A stretch of 6,463 nucleotides of DNA from Sulfuricellaceae bacterium (GTDB lineage: Bacteria > Pseudomonadota > Gammaproteobacteria > Burkholderiales > UBA9220): contig JAIOJO010000519.1 in assembly GCA_019911985.1 (NCBI GenBank), forward strand, positions 1-6,463. The letters run 5' to 3'. Positions 1-5,345 of the stretch are shown here, one piece after another. The notes beneath the pieces are model-generated. The model made no database searches and had not been told where the DNA came from. It saw only the letters and a list, made by a program, of their open reading frames with translations. The stretch's first letter is position 1. The number at the start of each line of letters is the position of its first letter. A program made the position numbers and the translations under genes.

Positions 1-221
1 AGCCTAGCCGCCAGACTTTGCGGGGCGCGTTTGAGGGAGGAAAAAACCTGGGCGAAGCGGTAGTCGGTATAGAAGTCCGCCCGCGTCTGGCGCAAGGAAT
101 CGAGGGTAGAGAGCGACATGACGAAGGTGGCTACCCCGCTCAGGATCACCAGCGCGATGGCCAGGGCCTGGCCGCGGAGTAGCCATAAGTCGCGCCAGAG
201 CTTGCGGTCGATGGCTTTCAT
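1..221 (-). CDS. ABC transporter permease, FtsX/MacB type (N-terminal part only)
   Basis: The first 73 codons of a permease are visible; the rest lies beyond the left edge. The start is the ATG at 221-219, 4 bp after the stop of the ATPase gene, so the two are surely co-translated. The product begins MKAIDRKLWRDLW, a short basic cytoplasmic segment, followed by one hydrophobic helix at about residues 19-41 (ALAIALVILSGVATFVMSLS). A polar, probably periplasmic stretch follows (from about LDSLRQTRADFY). This 'one helix then a large external domain' start is typical of MacB/LolC/FtsX-like permeases. The reading is supported by the adjoining LolD/MacB-type ATPase. Family knowledge suggests transport or extrusion of a lipid, lipoprotein or peptide-like substrate across or out of the inner membrane; the substrate cannot be told. 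No strong Shine-Dalgarno sequence is seen before this start, which fits translational coupling. Confidence 0.85.
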   Translation of the reverse strand, partial: MKAIDRKLWRDLWLLRGQALAIALVILSGVATFVMSLSTLDSLRQTRADFYTDYRFAQVFSSLKRAPQSLAAR

Positions 222-225
222 GGGC

Positions 226-951
226 TTACCACGCCAGTTCCTGCGGCGTTTTCTTGACGGCGTTACGCCGCACCTCGGCGATTTTGCCGTCGGCCAGGCG
301 GATCACCCGGTCGGCCATTTGCGCGATATCGGCATTGTGGGTGATGAGCACCGTGGTGGTGCCCAGTTCGCGGTTGACCTGGGCGATGGCTTCCAGCACC
401 CGGATGCCGGTGGCCGAGTCGAGGGCGCCGGTGGGTTCGTCGCACAGCAGCACGGCGGGCCGCTTGACGATGGCGCGGGCGATGGCGACGCGCTGCTGCT
501 CGCCGCCGGAAAGCTGGGCCGGGAAATGCGAACCGCGCTCGGACAGCCCCACCAGGGCGAGGGCGGTTTCCGGCGCCATCGGCGAGACGGCGATTTCGCT
601 GACGATGGCGACGTTCTCCAGCGCCGTCAGGCTGGGAATCAGGTTATAAAATTGGAACACGAAGCCGACGTGATGGCGGCGGTAGTCGGTTAGTTCTTTT
701 TCCGAAGCCGCCGCCAAATCCCGCCCGTGGTAGCGAACTTGGCCGGCGGTCGGCGTGTCGAGTCCGCCCAGGATGTTCAGCAGGGTGGATTTTCCGCTGC
801 CGGAGGGACCCAGCAAGACCACCAGCTCGCCGGGGTAGAACTCCAAATCGACCCCGCGCAACGCGTGCACCTCCACTTCGCCCATGGCATAGACCTTGGT
901 CAATCCTCGGGCACTGAAAACGGCGGCATTGCTGGCAGGACTATCCGGCAT
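226..951 (-). CDS. ABC transporter ATP-binding protein, MacB/LolD family
   Basis: This is a complete 241-residue ATPase that powers the permease encoded next to it at the inner-membrane cytoplasmic face. All nucleotide-binding motifs are intact: Walker A GPSGSGKST (residues 48-56), Q-loop FVFQFYNL with Q100, signature LSGGEQQR (147-154), Walker B VLLCDEPTGALD ending with E172 as the catalytic glutamate, D-loop around 176-178, and switch histidine H205 in ITHN. The GEVEVHALRGVDL start and the QFYNLIPSLTALENV stretch are typical of the LolD/MacB/YknY subgroup, which drives mechanotransmission or lipoprotein release rather than ordinary import. The length is normal. The start is the ATG at 951-949; the next in-frame Met is residue 23, inside the domain. 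No good ribosome-binding site precedes it. The gene lies 114 bp beyond the hipA stop in the same orientation, separated from it by a strong hairpin, so read-through from hipA is possible but not shown. The substrate is unknown. Confidence 0.93.
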   Translation of the reverse strand: MPDSPASNAAVFSARGLTKVYAMGEVEVHALRGVDLEFYPGELVVLLGPSGSGKSTLLNILGGLDTPTAGQVRYHGRDLAAASEKELTDYRRHHVGFVFQFYNLIPSLTALENVAIVSEIAVSPMAPETALALVGLSERGSHFPAQLSGGEQQRVAIARAIVKRPAVLLCDEPTGALDSATGIRVLEAIAQVNRELGTTTVLITHNADIAQMADRVIRLADGKIAEVRRNAVKKTPQELAW

Positions 952-999
952 GGCGGGTATCCGGTTGGACGATGTTTTTTTTAGATACTATAAGCCTAG

Positions 1000-1048
1000 G
1001 AAGCTTTTTAGAAAATCCAACGGTGCCCAGGATTTTCTAAAAAGCTTC
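1000..1048. repeat. Perfect 19-bp inverted repeat (hairpin) after hipA
   Basis: Arms GAAGCTTTTTAGAAAATCC (1000-1018) and GGATTTTCTAAAAAGCTTC (1030-1048) are exact reverse complements around an 11-base loop. The hairpin starts 16 bases after the hipA stop codon, so in hipA mRNA it could stabilise the 3' end or hinder read-through into the ABC genes. No T-run follows either arm on either strand, so it is not a canonical intrinsic terminator. The right arm is also part of the long direct repeat found again at 3257-3303, and the left arm is therefore an inverted third partial copy. A small dispersed palindromic element is as likely as a terminator. Confidence 0.85.
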
Positions 1049-1068
1049 TAAGATCGGCAATTCATCAA
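1023..1068 (+). repeat. Direct repeat copy A at the hipA 3' end
   Basis: This 46-bp copy matches 3257-3303 at 45 of 47 aligned positions: one single-base gap (CTAAA-AAGC versus CTAAAGAAGC) and one substitution (T versus G). The match begins at GTGCCCAGG and ends at TTCATCAA. Flanking bases on either side are not alike, so the boundaries are sharp. The copy covers the TGA stop codon of hipA (1065-1067). Together with copy B it brackets the hipBA operon and its control region, a unit of about 2.2 kb. Confidence 0.9.
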
Positions 1069-2399
1069 CGAACGGCAGCCAACTTGGCGGACTGTCTTCT
1101 CATCCCGCTGAACACGGCTTCTGCCATATCCATGGGAAAGTCGTCCGGCAACAGCTTGTCCACTTCTCCAATCACGAATTCCGTGGACTCAACAACTTCC
1201 TCCATCAATTGCTCTGCCGCCGCAGCCCCGAGCCCGACTTGCTGCGCTTGTGCAATCCAATGCAGTCGCTGTATTTTCTCAATCAGGTAGTAATTAGCGC
1301 TTCCCCGCACGGCCATGGCCAGTTTGGCCTTATGCGGTGAAATTTGATTCCTGCCTGTCCCGATGACGGGATGGGCAGAAAGCACATCATAGATCGGCGT
1401 GGCGCGGTAGTGGCCAGCGGGGAGATGGGCGATGCTGAAGTTCTTGCCATGACCATCGGTGGCGGCCAGCACCCAGAAAATAATCCGGGTTTTGAAGAAG
1501 TTATTCCGATCCTGCTCGGCATCGTCCGACCCGAGAAGCAATTCCATGATTCGAGCAATACCTGGACCGCCGTCCGACTGATATTTACGCAGTGGCGAGG
1601 TGCCGGTTGCCTGACACATATCTTCCTGGGGCAGACGGATGATCCAGCTTCCATCGCTTGATGGGGTGCGATCAAATCGTTCGACGACGAGGGCTTTCTG
1701 GTCCTCGAAATGCTCTATTTCGCACCGCGCGATGGGGATTTCGTAAGCCTCCATGATTTTTGAGCATAACCATTCGTTCTCCACCGAAGTACGCATATCG
1801 GCCTGCATATGGCCGACCAGGCCCAATGGCAGTTTGAAGATGTGCGTTGTCGGGGTGCTCCCATGGGGCAAAAGCCATAGTCCCTCGTGGTGCAATAGGG
1901 CGGTTTTCTCCTGCGCCCCCGCAATGGACAGTCTCAGATCCTCGTCGTAATCATGCTGCCCCAAGGCTTGAGCCGACGCGGTGTTGCGTAGTCGTTGAGC
2001 GATCCCCGCCGTATTCAACTCCTTACCGTTGATTTCATACACGTCCGACGGCGCCTCATTTTCGGGGAGGAGTTGTATTGCGCCAACACAGTCTCGGCCC
2101 AGTTTTGTCAGCAGTTGAAAAGCATCCGTGCCTCCGGCTTGGTGACGTTGCGCCAGTCGACGGCGAATCGCATCGCTGTCAGGCAGAAGGTTGTCGAAAT
2201 AGTCAGTAACGACCTGCCCTTGGTAGGGGGTGTTTCCCGGCAGGAACGGAAGTGATAAGGACAAGGGACGGGACTGCTCGTCCGTGAGCCATTCGTCGAA
2301 GTAAGCAAGTCGTTCGCCTTGTCGAGTCGTTTCCCAGTAGCCAACAGGGATACCGTTCATCCAGATGTTCAGCCTTTGTGTCTTTGCGCGGCGCCCCAT
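1065..2399 (-). CDS. hipA: HipA, serine/threonine kinase toxin of a type II toxin-antitoxin system
   Basis: This complete 444-residue protein is slightly longer than the E. coli HipA of about 440. By family knowledge, HipA phosphorylates glutamyl-tRNA synthetase, stalls translation and promotes dormancy and drug tolerance; HipB neutralises it. The sequence shows the N-terminal subdomain with RPLSLSLPFLPGN (44-56) and YFDNLLPDS (67-75), the glycine-rich SIAGAQEKTALL loop (158-169), HIFKLP with K189, the RLPQEDMCQATG segment (255-266), catalytic ATDGHGKNFS with D315 and N320, and IYDVLSAHP with metal-binding D338. By my recollection of E. coli HipA, S158, K189, D315 and D338 correspond to S150, K181, D309 and D332, so the kinase appears active and able to autophosphorylate. 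The ATG start lies 2 bp after the hipB stop and has only a weak ribosome-binding site, which favours coupled translation. The stop codon lies inside direct repeat copy A. Confidence 0.95.
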   Translation of the reverse strand: MGRRAKTQRLNIWMNGIPVGYWETTRQGERLAYFDEWLTDEQSRPLSLSLPFLPGNTPYQGQVVTDYFDNLLPDSDAIRRRLAQRHQAGGTDAFQLLTKLGRDCVGAIQLLPENEAPSDVYEINGKELNTAGIAQRLRNTASAQALGQHDYDEDLRLSIAGAQEKTALLHHEGLWLLPHGSTPTTHIFKLPLGLVGHMQADMRTSVENEWLCSKIMEAYEIPIARCEIEHFEDQKALVVERFDRTPSSDGSWIIRLPQEDMCQATGTSPLRKYQSDGGPGIARIMELLLGSDDAEQDRNNFFKTRIIFWVLAATDGHGKNFSIAHLPAGHYRATPIYDVLSAHPVIGTGRNQISPHKAKLAMAVRGSANYYLIEKIQRLHWIAQAQQVGLGAAAAEQLMEEVVESTEFVIGEVDKLLPDDFPMDMAEAVFSGMRRQSAKLAAVR

Positions 2400-2401
2400 G
2401 C

Positions 2402-2803
2402 TTACCAGCTTTCTTTCTTTCTTGTTGGGGCAGCGATACGGTTCGCTTTGACAACGGCTGACGGCTTTGCCTTTCCGGTCGCTACGGTGCTGGGCGTCTT
2501 GCTGATCTTCTGGCCGGCAGCCTTGACCGTAGAGGGGCGCTTACCGGTGGCCTTGACGGAAGGCGTAGCACCCTTGCGGGTAGCGGGAGAAGTATGATCC
2601 AGCGAAATTTCAACATCCAGCATGCGCAGCACCATGAAAAGCCTCTCTAGCGTCGCTGTCGCCGGATTGGCTTCGAAGTAGGCGTAACTTTGCTGAGTGA
2701 TTCCCAGCCTTTCGGCCATGGCTGCCTGAGTCAGCCCTTTTTCTTTGCGAAAACCCTTGAGTACCAGAGGAAGCTGGCTGAGGGTCTTGATAGGATAACT
2801 CAC
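2402..2803 (-). CDS. hipB: HipB-like antitoxin and autorepressor with a long basic tail
   Basis: This 133-residue protein pairs with HipA. Residues 9-68 form a Cro/CI-type helix-turn-helix domain: helices include LVLKGFRKEKG, LTQAAMAERLG (24-34) and ITQQSYAYFE (35-44, recognition helix), then TATLERLFMVLRMLDVEISL, the dimer-forming strand region. It should bind HipA and the operators upstream. The start is GTG (2803-2801), chosen because GGAGG lies 5 bases upstream; the ATG at 2819-2817 is in another frame. E. coli HipB has 88 residues, so this one carries about 45 extra. Residues 72-133 are low-complexity and strongly basic (11 Lys, 4 Arg, one Glu), with a loose repeat PS(T/A)V-K-A-x-G at 81, 90, 104 and 114. 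The protein still ends in Trp (ESW), like E. coli HipB (LEW). The tail may bind DNA non-specifically, serve as a protease handle, or both; this is inference. Confidence 0.92.
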   Translation of the reverse strand: MSYPIKTLSQLPLVLKGFRKEKGLTQAAMAERLGITQQSYAYFEANPATATLERLFMVLRMLDVEISLDHTSPATRKGATPSVKATGKRPSTVKAAGQKISKTPSTVATGKAKPSAVVKANRIAAPTRKKESW

Positions 2804-2813
2804 TCTTGCCTCC
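2804..2813 (-). promoter_or_regulatory. Ribosome-binding site of hipB
   Basis: GGAGG on the minus strand (2813-2809) lies 5 bases before GTG. It is the strongest Shine-Dalgarno sequence near this gene and decides in favour of the GTG start. Confidence 0.8.
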
Positions 2814-2846
2814 GTTCATGAGTCCTGTGGCAATACAAACCTCGGG

Positions 2847-2865
2847 CTGTAAATGGGATTAACAG
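2847..2865. promoter_or_regulatory. HipB operator O1 (predicted)
   Basis: CTGTAAATGGGATTAACAG is a near-palindrome: half-sites CTGTAAAT and ATTAACAG around a 3-base centre, with one mismatched pair. It is the operator nearest to hipB and starts exactly 27 bp before O2. Position and symmetry point to HipB binding. The sequence differs from the TATCC-N8-GGATA operator of E. coli, as I recall it. Confidence 0.7.
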
Positions 2866-2873
2866 TCCTCTGC

Positions 2874-2892
2874 CTGTATATTACATTTACAA
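2874..2892. promoter_or_regulatory. HipB operator O2 (predicted)
   Basis: CTGTATATTACATTTACAA has the same layout as O1: half-sites CTGTATAT and ATTTACAA around a 3-base centre. It overlaps the predicted -10 element of hipBA, so occupancy should block RNA polymerase. Confidence 0.7.
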
Positions 2893-2907
2893 AGGGTGGT
2901 CTGTAAA
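2878..2907 (-). promoter_or_regulatory. Predicted sigma-70 promoter of hipBA
   Basis: On the minus strand, TTTACA (2907-2902; five of six bases of the -35 consensus) is followed after 18 bases by TAATAT (2883-2878; four of six bases of the -10 consensus). Transcription would start near 2870, giving a leader of roughly 65-70 bases. The -35 lies in the half-site of O3 and the -10 in O2, so repressor binding would directly exclude polymerase. The choice of promoter is inference. Confidence 0.5.
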
Positions 2908-2919
2908 TAGAATTCACAA
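2901..2919. promoter_or_regulatory. HipB operator O3 (predicted)
   Basis: CTGTAAATAGAATTCACAA shows half-sites CTGTAAAT and ATTCACAA around a 3-base centre. It starts 27 bp after O2 and contains the predicted -35 element. Confidence 0.68.
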
Positions 2920-2927
2920 CTCACAGC

Positions 2928-2946
2928 CTGTATTTACTCTTTTCGT
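2928..2946. promoter_or_regulatory. Degenerate fourth operator copy (predicted half-site)
   Basis: CTGTATTTACTCTTTTCGT starts exactly 27 bp after O3. The left half-site CTGTATTT is kept with one change from CTGTAAAT, but the right half is not palindromic. It may be a weak cooperative site or a decayed repeat unit. Confidence 0.4.
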
Positions 2947-3256
2947 TGCAGGCCCATCGCCACACCCCCCCCACTCCATTCGTTCATCCGCCCTGTGGGG
3001 GTGGGGCCACCTCTACAGCCTATGGCCGCTAGGTGACTCATTCCGGTCGTTCCTGGCGTGTTGAACCAATGACCGCTTGGGCCGGATTCTGTCGAGAAAC
3101 TTCAATGTCGAAGCTGTCCGAAAAATTTCGGCTTCATGGGTGAGCTGAGGATCAATCTCGCGATCACGCTGAAAGCCACTTCTCTTGCGCATTTCAAGGA
3201 TGCCTGGCATTTCGCCAGTTGGTTCGCCTCATGCCACGGGAGTATTGCTCGGTCAC
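2947..3256. other. Non-coding stretch upstream of hipBA; possible decayed mobile DNA
   Basis: No convincing gene is seen: open frames here are under 80 codons, lack ribosome-binding sites and show no recognisable domain. The stretch holds a run of eight C (2965-2972) that can pair with a G-rich run (CACCCCC 2963-2969 with GGGGGTG 2997-3003), an 8-bp stem with one G-U pair (3044-3051 with 3068-3075), and a 14-bp palindrome CCGAAAAATTTCGG (3118-3131). The segment around 3068-3100 (AATGACCGC, then GGATTCTGTCGAGAAAC) resembles sequence that I associate with ends of insertion sequences, but I cannot name a family. The hipBA control region ends at its left and direct repeat copy B begins at its right. 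Confidence 0.5.
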
Positions 3257-3303
3257 GTGCCCAGGATTTTCTAAAGAAGCGTCTAAGATCGGCAATTCAT
3301 CAA
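3257..3303 (+). repeat. Direct repeat copy B upstream of the hipBA module
   Basis: This 47-bp copy matches 1023-1068 in the same orientation with one substitution and one single-base gap. Here it lies in non-coding DNA, preceded by GGTCAC and followed by GGGTATACGG, neither shared with copy A. It marks the upstream edge of the hipBA-containing segment and the start of the leader of the sensor-kinase operon. Confidence 0.9.
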
Positions 3304-3536
3304 GGGTATACGGATTCCGCGCTTGATCCGCACAGGTTTTTTTGGCTGCGGTACACCTGAATTGAAAGCAGCTTTTCTGGGCTAATGGGGGAACCTCATT
3401 TTAATGGCTCGCCGTCGCTACTATTAAGGCCTTTACAAGGCTTGGACGGACGGTCAAACTTTCCCATTCATCCTGCCCGAATGCGATCGAAATGGAGTAT
3501 AGGCTTGCCTGAGTTTTTTCGTTGCGGAACGTAATA
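3304..3536 (+). other. Leader region of the ttrSR-like operon
   Basis: No gene is seen in these 233 bases. The promoter of the sensor-kinase operon should lie here, but no pair of good -35 and -10 hexamers at proper spacing stands out. A small inverted repeat GCCTT-TAC-AAGGC (3429-3441) is the only clear symmetric site and could be a regulator site or chance. GGAA (3526-3529) with 7 bases before the ATG at 3537 is a modest ribosome-binding site. Confidence 0.4.
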
Positions 3537-5345
3537 ATGGCTTTGCTGCAAGCCTTCTACCGGTTTAGCCGAATCTTGACCATCCTGGTCGTGGCGATTG
3601 GGCCGGGCTTGGCCGATGCCGGCCTGGAGGAACCTACGGTTCGGATCGGGGTGCTGGCCTATAGGGGTTCCGAGGCCGTGCAGGAGGATTGGTCGTATGT
3701 CACGCACTGGTTATCGTCCAGCATTCCCGGCTACCGTTTTGTTTTGCAGGATTACGATCAAGCCGGGTTGACCCGGGCGGCACATGAGCAAGCCGTCGAT
3801 TTTATTATTACCGGCAGCGGCCACTACGTATCTCTGGAGCATAGCGATGGCGCAAGCCGTATCGCAACGCTGGAGTCTCCGTGGGCTAAATCGACGATAA
3901 AGGCTATCGGTTCGGCCATAGTCGTGCGTCGAGATTCGCCTTTGCTCGCTTTGGCGGATTTGGCAGGTAGGCATGTGCTGGCCGTCGGAGCGGATGCCTT
4001 CGGCGGCTACCAAGTGGCCGCGCGGGAACTGTTGGAAGCCGGCGTCGATCCCGAACGCGACTTCGGAAAAATTCAATTTAGCGGTTTCCCGATACAAGCT
4101 ATCTTGCTTGCCGTGCGCGATGGCCGGGCCGACGCCGGGATAGTCCCGGCCTGCTTGCTGGAGAAAATGATAGGCAGCGGCGAAATCGCCGCCGGAGCGT
4201 TGCGGGTATTGGCACCGCAAGAGATCAAGGATTTTCCATGCCAAACCTCGTCGCGCTTATATCCAAACTGGCCGTTTGCCGCCTTAGCTCATACTCCCGC
4301 GCCGCTATCCAAACGCGTAGCCGTTGCTTTATTACAAATGCCCCGCACGGCGGAGGGGTATAGCTGGGCCATTCCCAGCGATTACCAGACGGTGGACGAG
4401 TTGTACCGCGAACTGAAAATCGGACCCTATGCCAATTTGCGGCTATGGACCTTCGCGGGCCTGCTGCAGCGTTTCTGGGGCTGGATATTATTGGTTCTGG
4501 GCGTGCTGGTGATATGGGCGGTGCATACCGTGCGGGTTGAGTATCTGATAGCACAACGCACTCTGGCCTTGCGCGCGGCGCAGCAGGAGCGGCGGCGGAT
4601 GGAGGAGGAGGCGCGCAAGCGTCAAGCGACCTTAGACCATACCGCGCGCTTGGCGATTTTGGGCGAAATGGCCAGTGCCATTGCCCATGAGCTGAACCAG
4701 CCGCTCGCCGCCATCGGCAATTTTGCGCGGGGCATGGTACGGCGCATCGCTGCCGGTCGCCTAGAGCCGGAACCTCTGCTGGATGGCGCGCATGAAATTA
4801 TCGGACAAAGCGAACGCGCGGCCGACATCATTCGCAATATCCGCCTTTTTGCGAAGAAACAAGCGCCGGAATGCCGGGCCATAGACTTGCTGCCCTTGAT
4901 CGGCGAGGCGATAGCCTTTTTTAGCGGCACCCAAGCGGATACGCCCATCGTGTGGCAGCCTGTTGCGCTGAGCGAGGCGGCCATCGTGCAAGCCGACCCT
5001 CTGCAAGTTCAACAAGTCGTGCTGAATCTGCTGAAAAACGCCCAGGATGCGCAACTGTCGGCTGGCCGGGCGGGGGTGCCGATCGAGGTGCGATTGTATG
5101 CCGAGGGCAGCTTCTATCGAGTCGCTGTGCGCGATTCCGGTTGCGGGCTGGAACCCGAACAGTTTGCGCGCTTGTTCGAGCCGTTCTTTTCGACCAAGCC
5201 GGAAGGGCTCGGCTTGGGCTTGTCGTTGAGCAAAAGCATTATCGAATCATACGGAGGCACGCTTTCGGCGAGCGGCAATGAGGATGGCGTAGGTTTGACG
5301 GTGTGCTTCAGTTTGCCTGAAATGAAATTCCCGAGGGAAAAATGA
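3537..5345 (+). CDS. ttrS: TtrS-like membrane sensor histidine kinase with a periplasmic binding-protein domain
   Basis: The protein has 602 residues from ATG 3537; a TTG at 3522 would add five residues, but the ATG gives a cleaner signal peptide (1-28, cleavage likely after ADA) and has GGAA upstream. Residues about 34-290 form a PhnD-like periplasmic solute-binding domain (RIGVLAYRG at 36; DFIITGSGHY at 88; LAVRDGRADAGIVPAC at 191). A membrane helix follows at about 312-332 and a charged coiled coil at 335-372. The kinase core has the H-box AIAHELNQPLAAIGNF with H384, the N-box NLLKNAQDA (497-505), G1 DSGCGL (533-538), the F-box FEPFFSTK and G2 GLGLGLS (557-563), all intact. This architecture is that of TtrS, which senses tetrathionate in Salmonella; thiosulfate sensors of the ThsS type are close, so the ligand is uncertain. 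Expected action is autophosphorylation on H384 and transfer to the regulator encoded next. The neighbouring TtrA-like gene supports the name. Confidence 0.85.
   Translation: MALLQAFYRFSRILTILVVAIGPGLADAGLEEPTVRIGVLAYRGSEAVQEDWSYVTHWLSSSIPGYRFVLQDYDQAGLTRAAHEQAVDFIITGSGHYVSLEHSDGASRIATLESPWAKSTIKAIGSAIVVRRDSPLLALADLAGRHVLAVGADAFGGYQVAARELLEAGVDPERDFGKIQFSGFPIQAILLAVRDGRADAGIVPACLLEKMIGSGEIAAGALRVLAPQEIKDFPCQTSSRLYPNWPFAALAHTPAPLSKRVAVALLQMPRTAEGYSWAIPSDYQTVDELYRELKIGPYANLRLWTFAGLLQRFWGWILLVLGVLVIWAVHTVRVEYLIAQRTLALRAAQQERRRMEEEARKRQATLDHTARLAILGEMASAIAHELNQPLAAIGNFARGMVRRIAAGRLEPEPLLDGAHEIIGQSERAADIIRNIRLFAKKQAPECRAIDLLPLIGEAIAFFSGTQADTPIVWQPVALSEAAIVQADPLQVQQVVLNLLKNAQDAQLSAGRAGVPIEVRLYAEGSFYRVAVRDSGCGLEPEQFARLFEPFFSTKPEGLGLGLSLSKSIIESYGGTLSASGNEDGVGLTVCFSLPEMKFPREK

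Noticed and set aside
1000..1048. Canonical rho-independent terminator of hipA
   Set aside because: The stem is strong but AT-rich and no T-run follows on the hipA strand; a run of A follows instead.
1023..1068. Integron attC site flanking a toxin-antitoxin cassette
   Set aside because: The expected GTTRRRY and RYYYAAC core sites at the two ends are missing, and the two copies do not fold into the attC layout.
1344..1661. Plus-strand open frame of 105 codons inside hipA, and similar long antisense frames in the ABC and kinase genes
   Set aside because: These are mirror frames of well-supported genes in GC-rich DNA, without domains or ribosome-binding sites.
2847..2954. 27-bp periodic repeats resembling a tiny CRISPR array
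   Set aside because: The repeats are contiguous units with no spacers, are palindromic operator-like sites overlapping a promoter, and have no cas genes nearby.
3013..3210. A small minus-strand gene of 65 codons upstream of hipB
   Set aside because: It has no ribosome-binding site, no recognisable domain and no partner gene; it is more likely chance or a remnant.
3136..3360. A small plus-strand gene of 74 codons
   Set aside because: It has no ribosome-binding site and no recognisable motif, and it runs across direct repeat copy B, which is non-coding or in another frame elsewhere.
3492..3508. Sigma-54 promoter before the sensor kinase (TGG ... TTGC)
   Set aside because: The spacing between the two elements is one base too long for the invariant GG-N10-GC pattern, and the CAC part of the -24 element is absent.
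3522..3536. TTG at 3522 as the sensor-kinase start
   Set aside because: The ATG at 3537 has GGAA at suitable distance and gives a typical signal peptide; the extra five residues add nothing recognisable.
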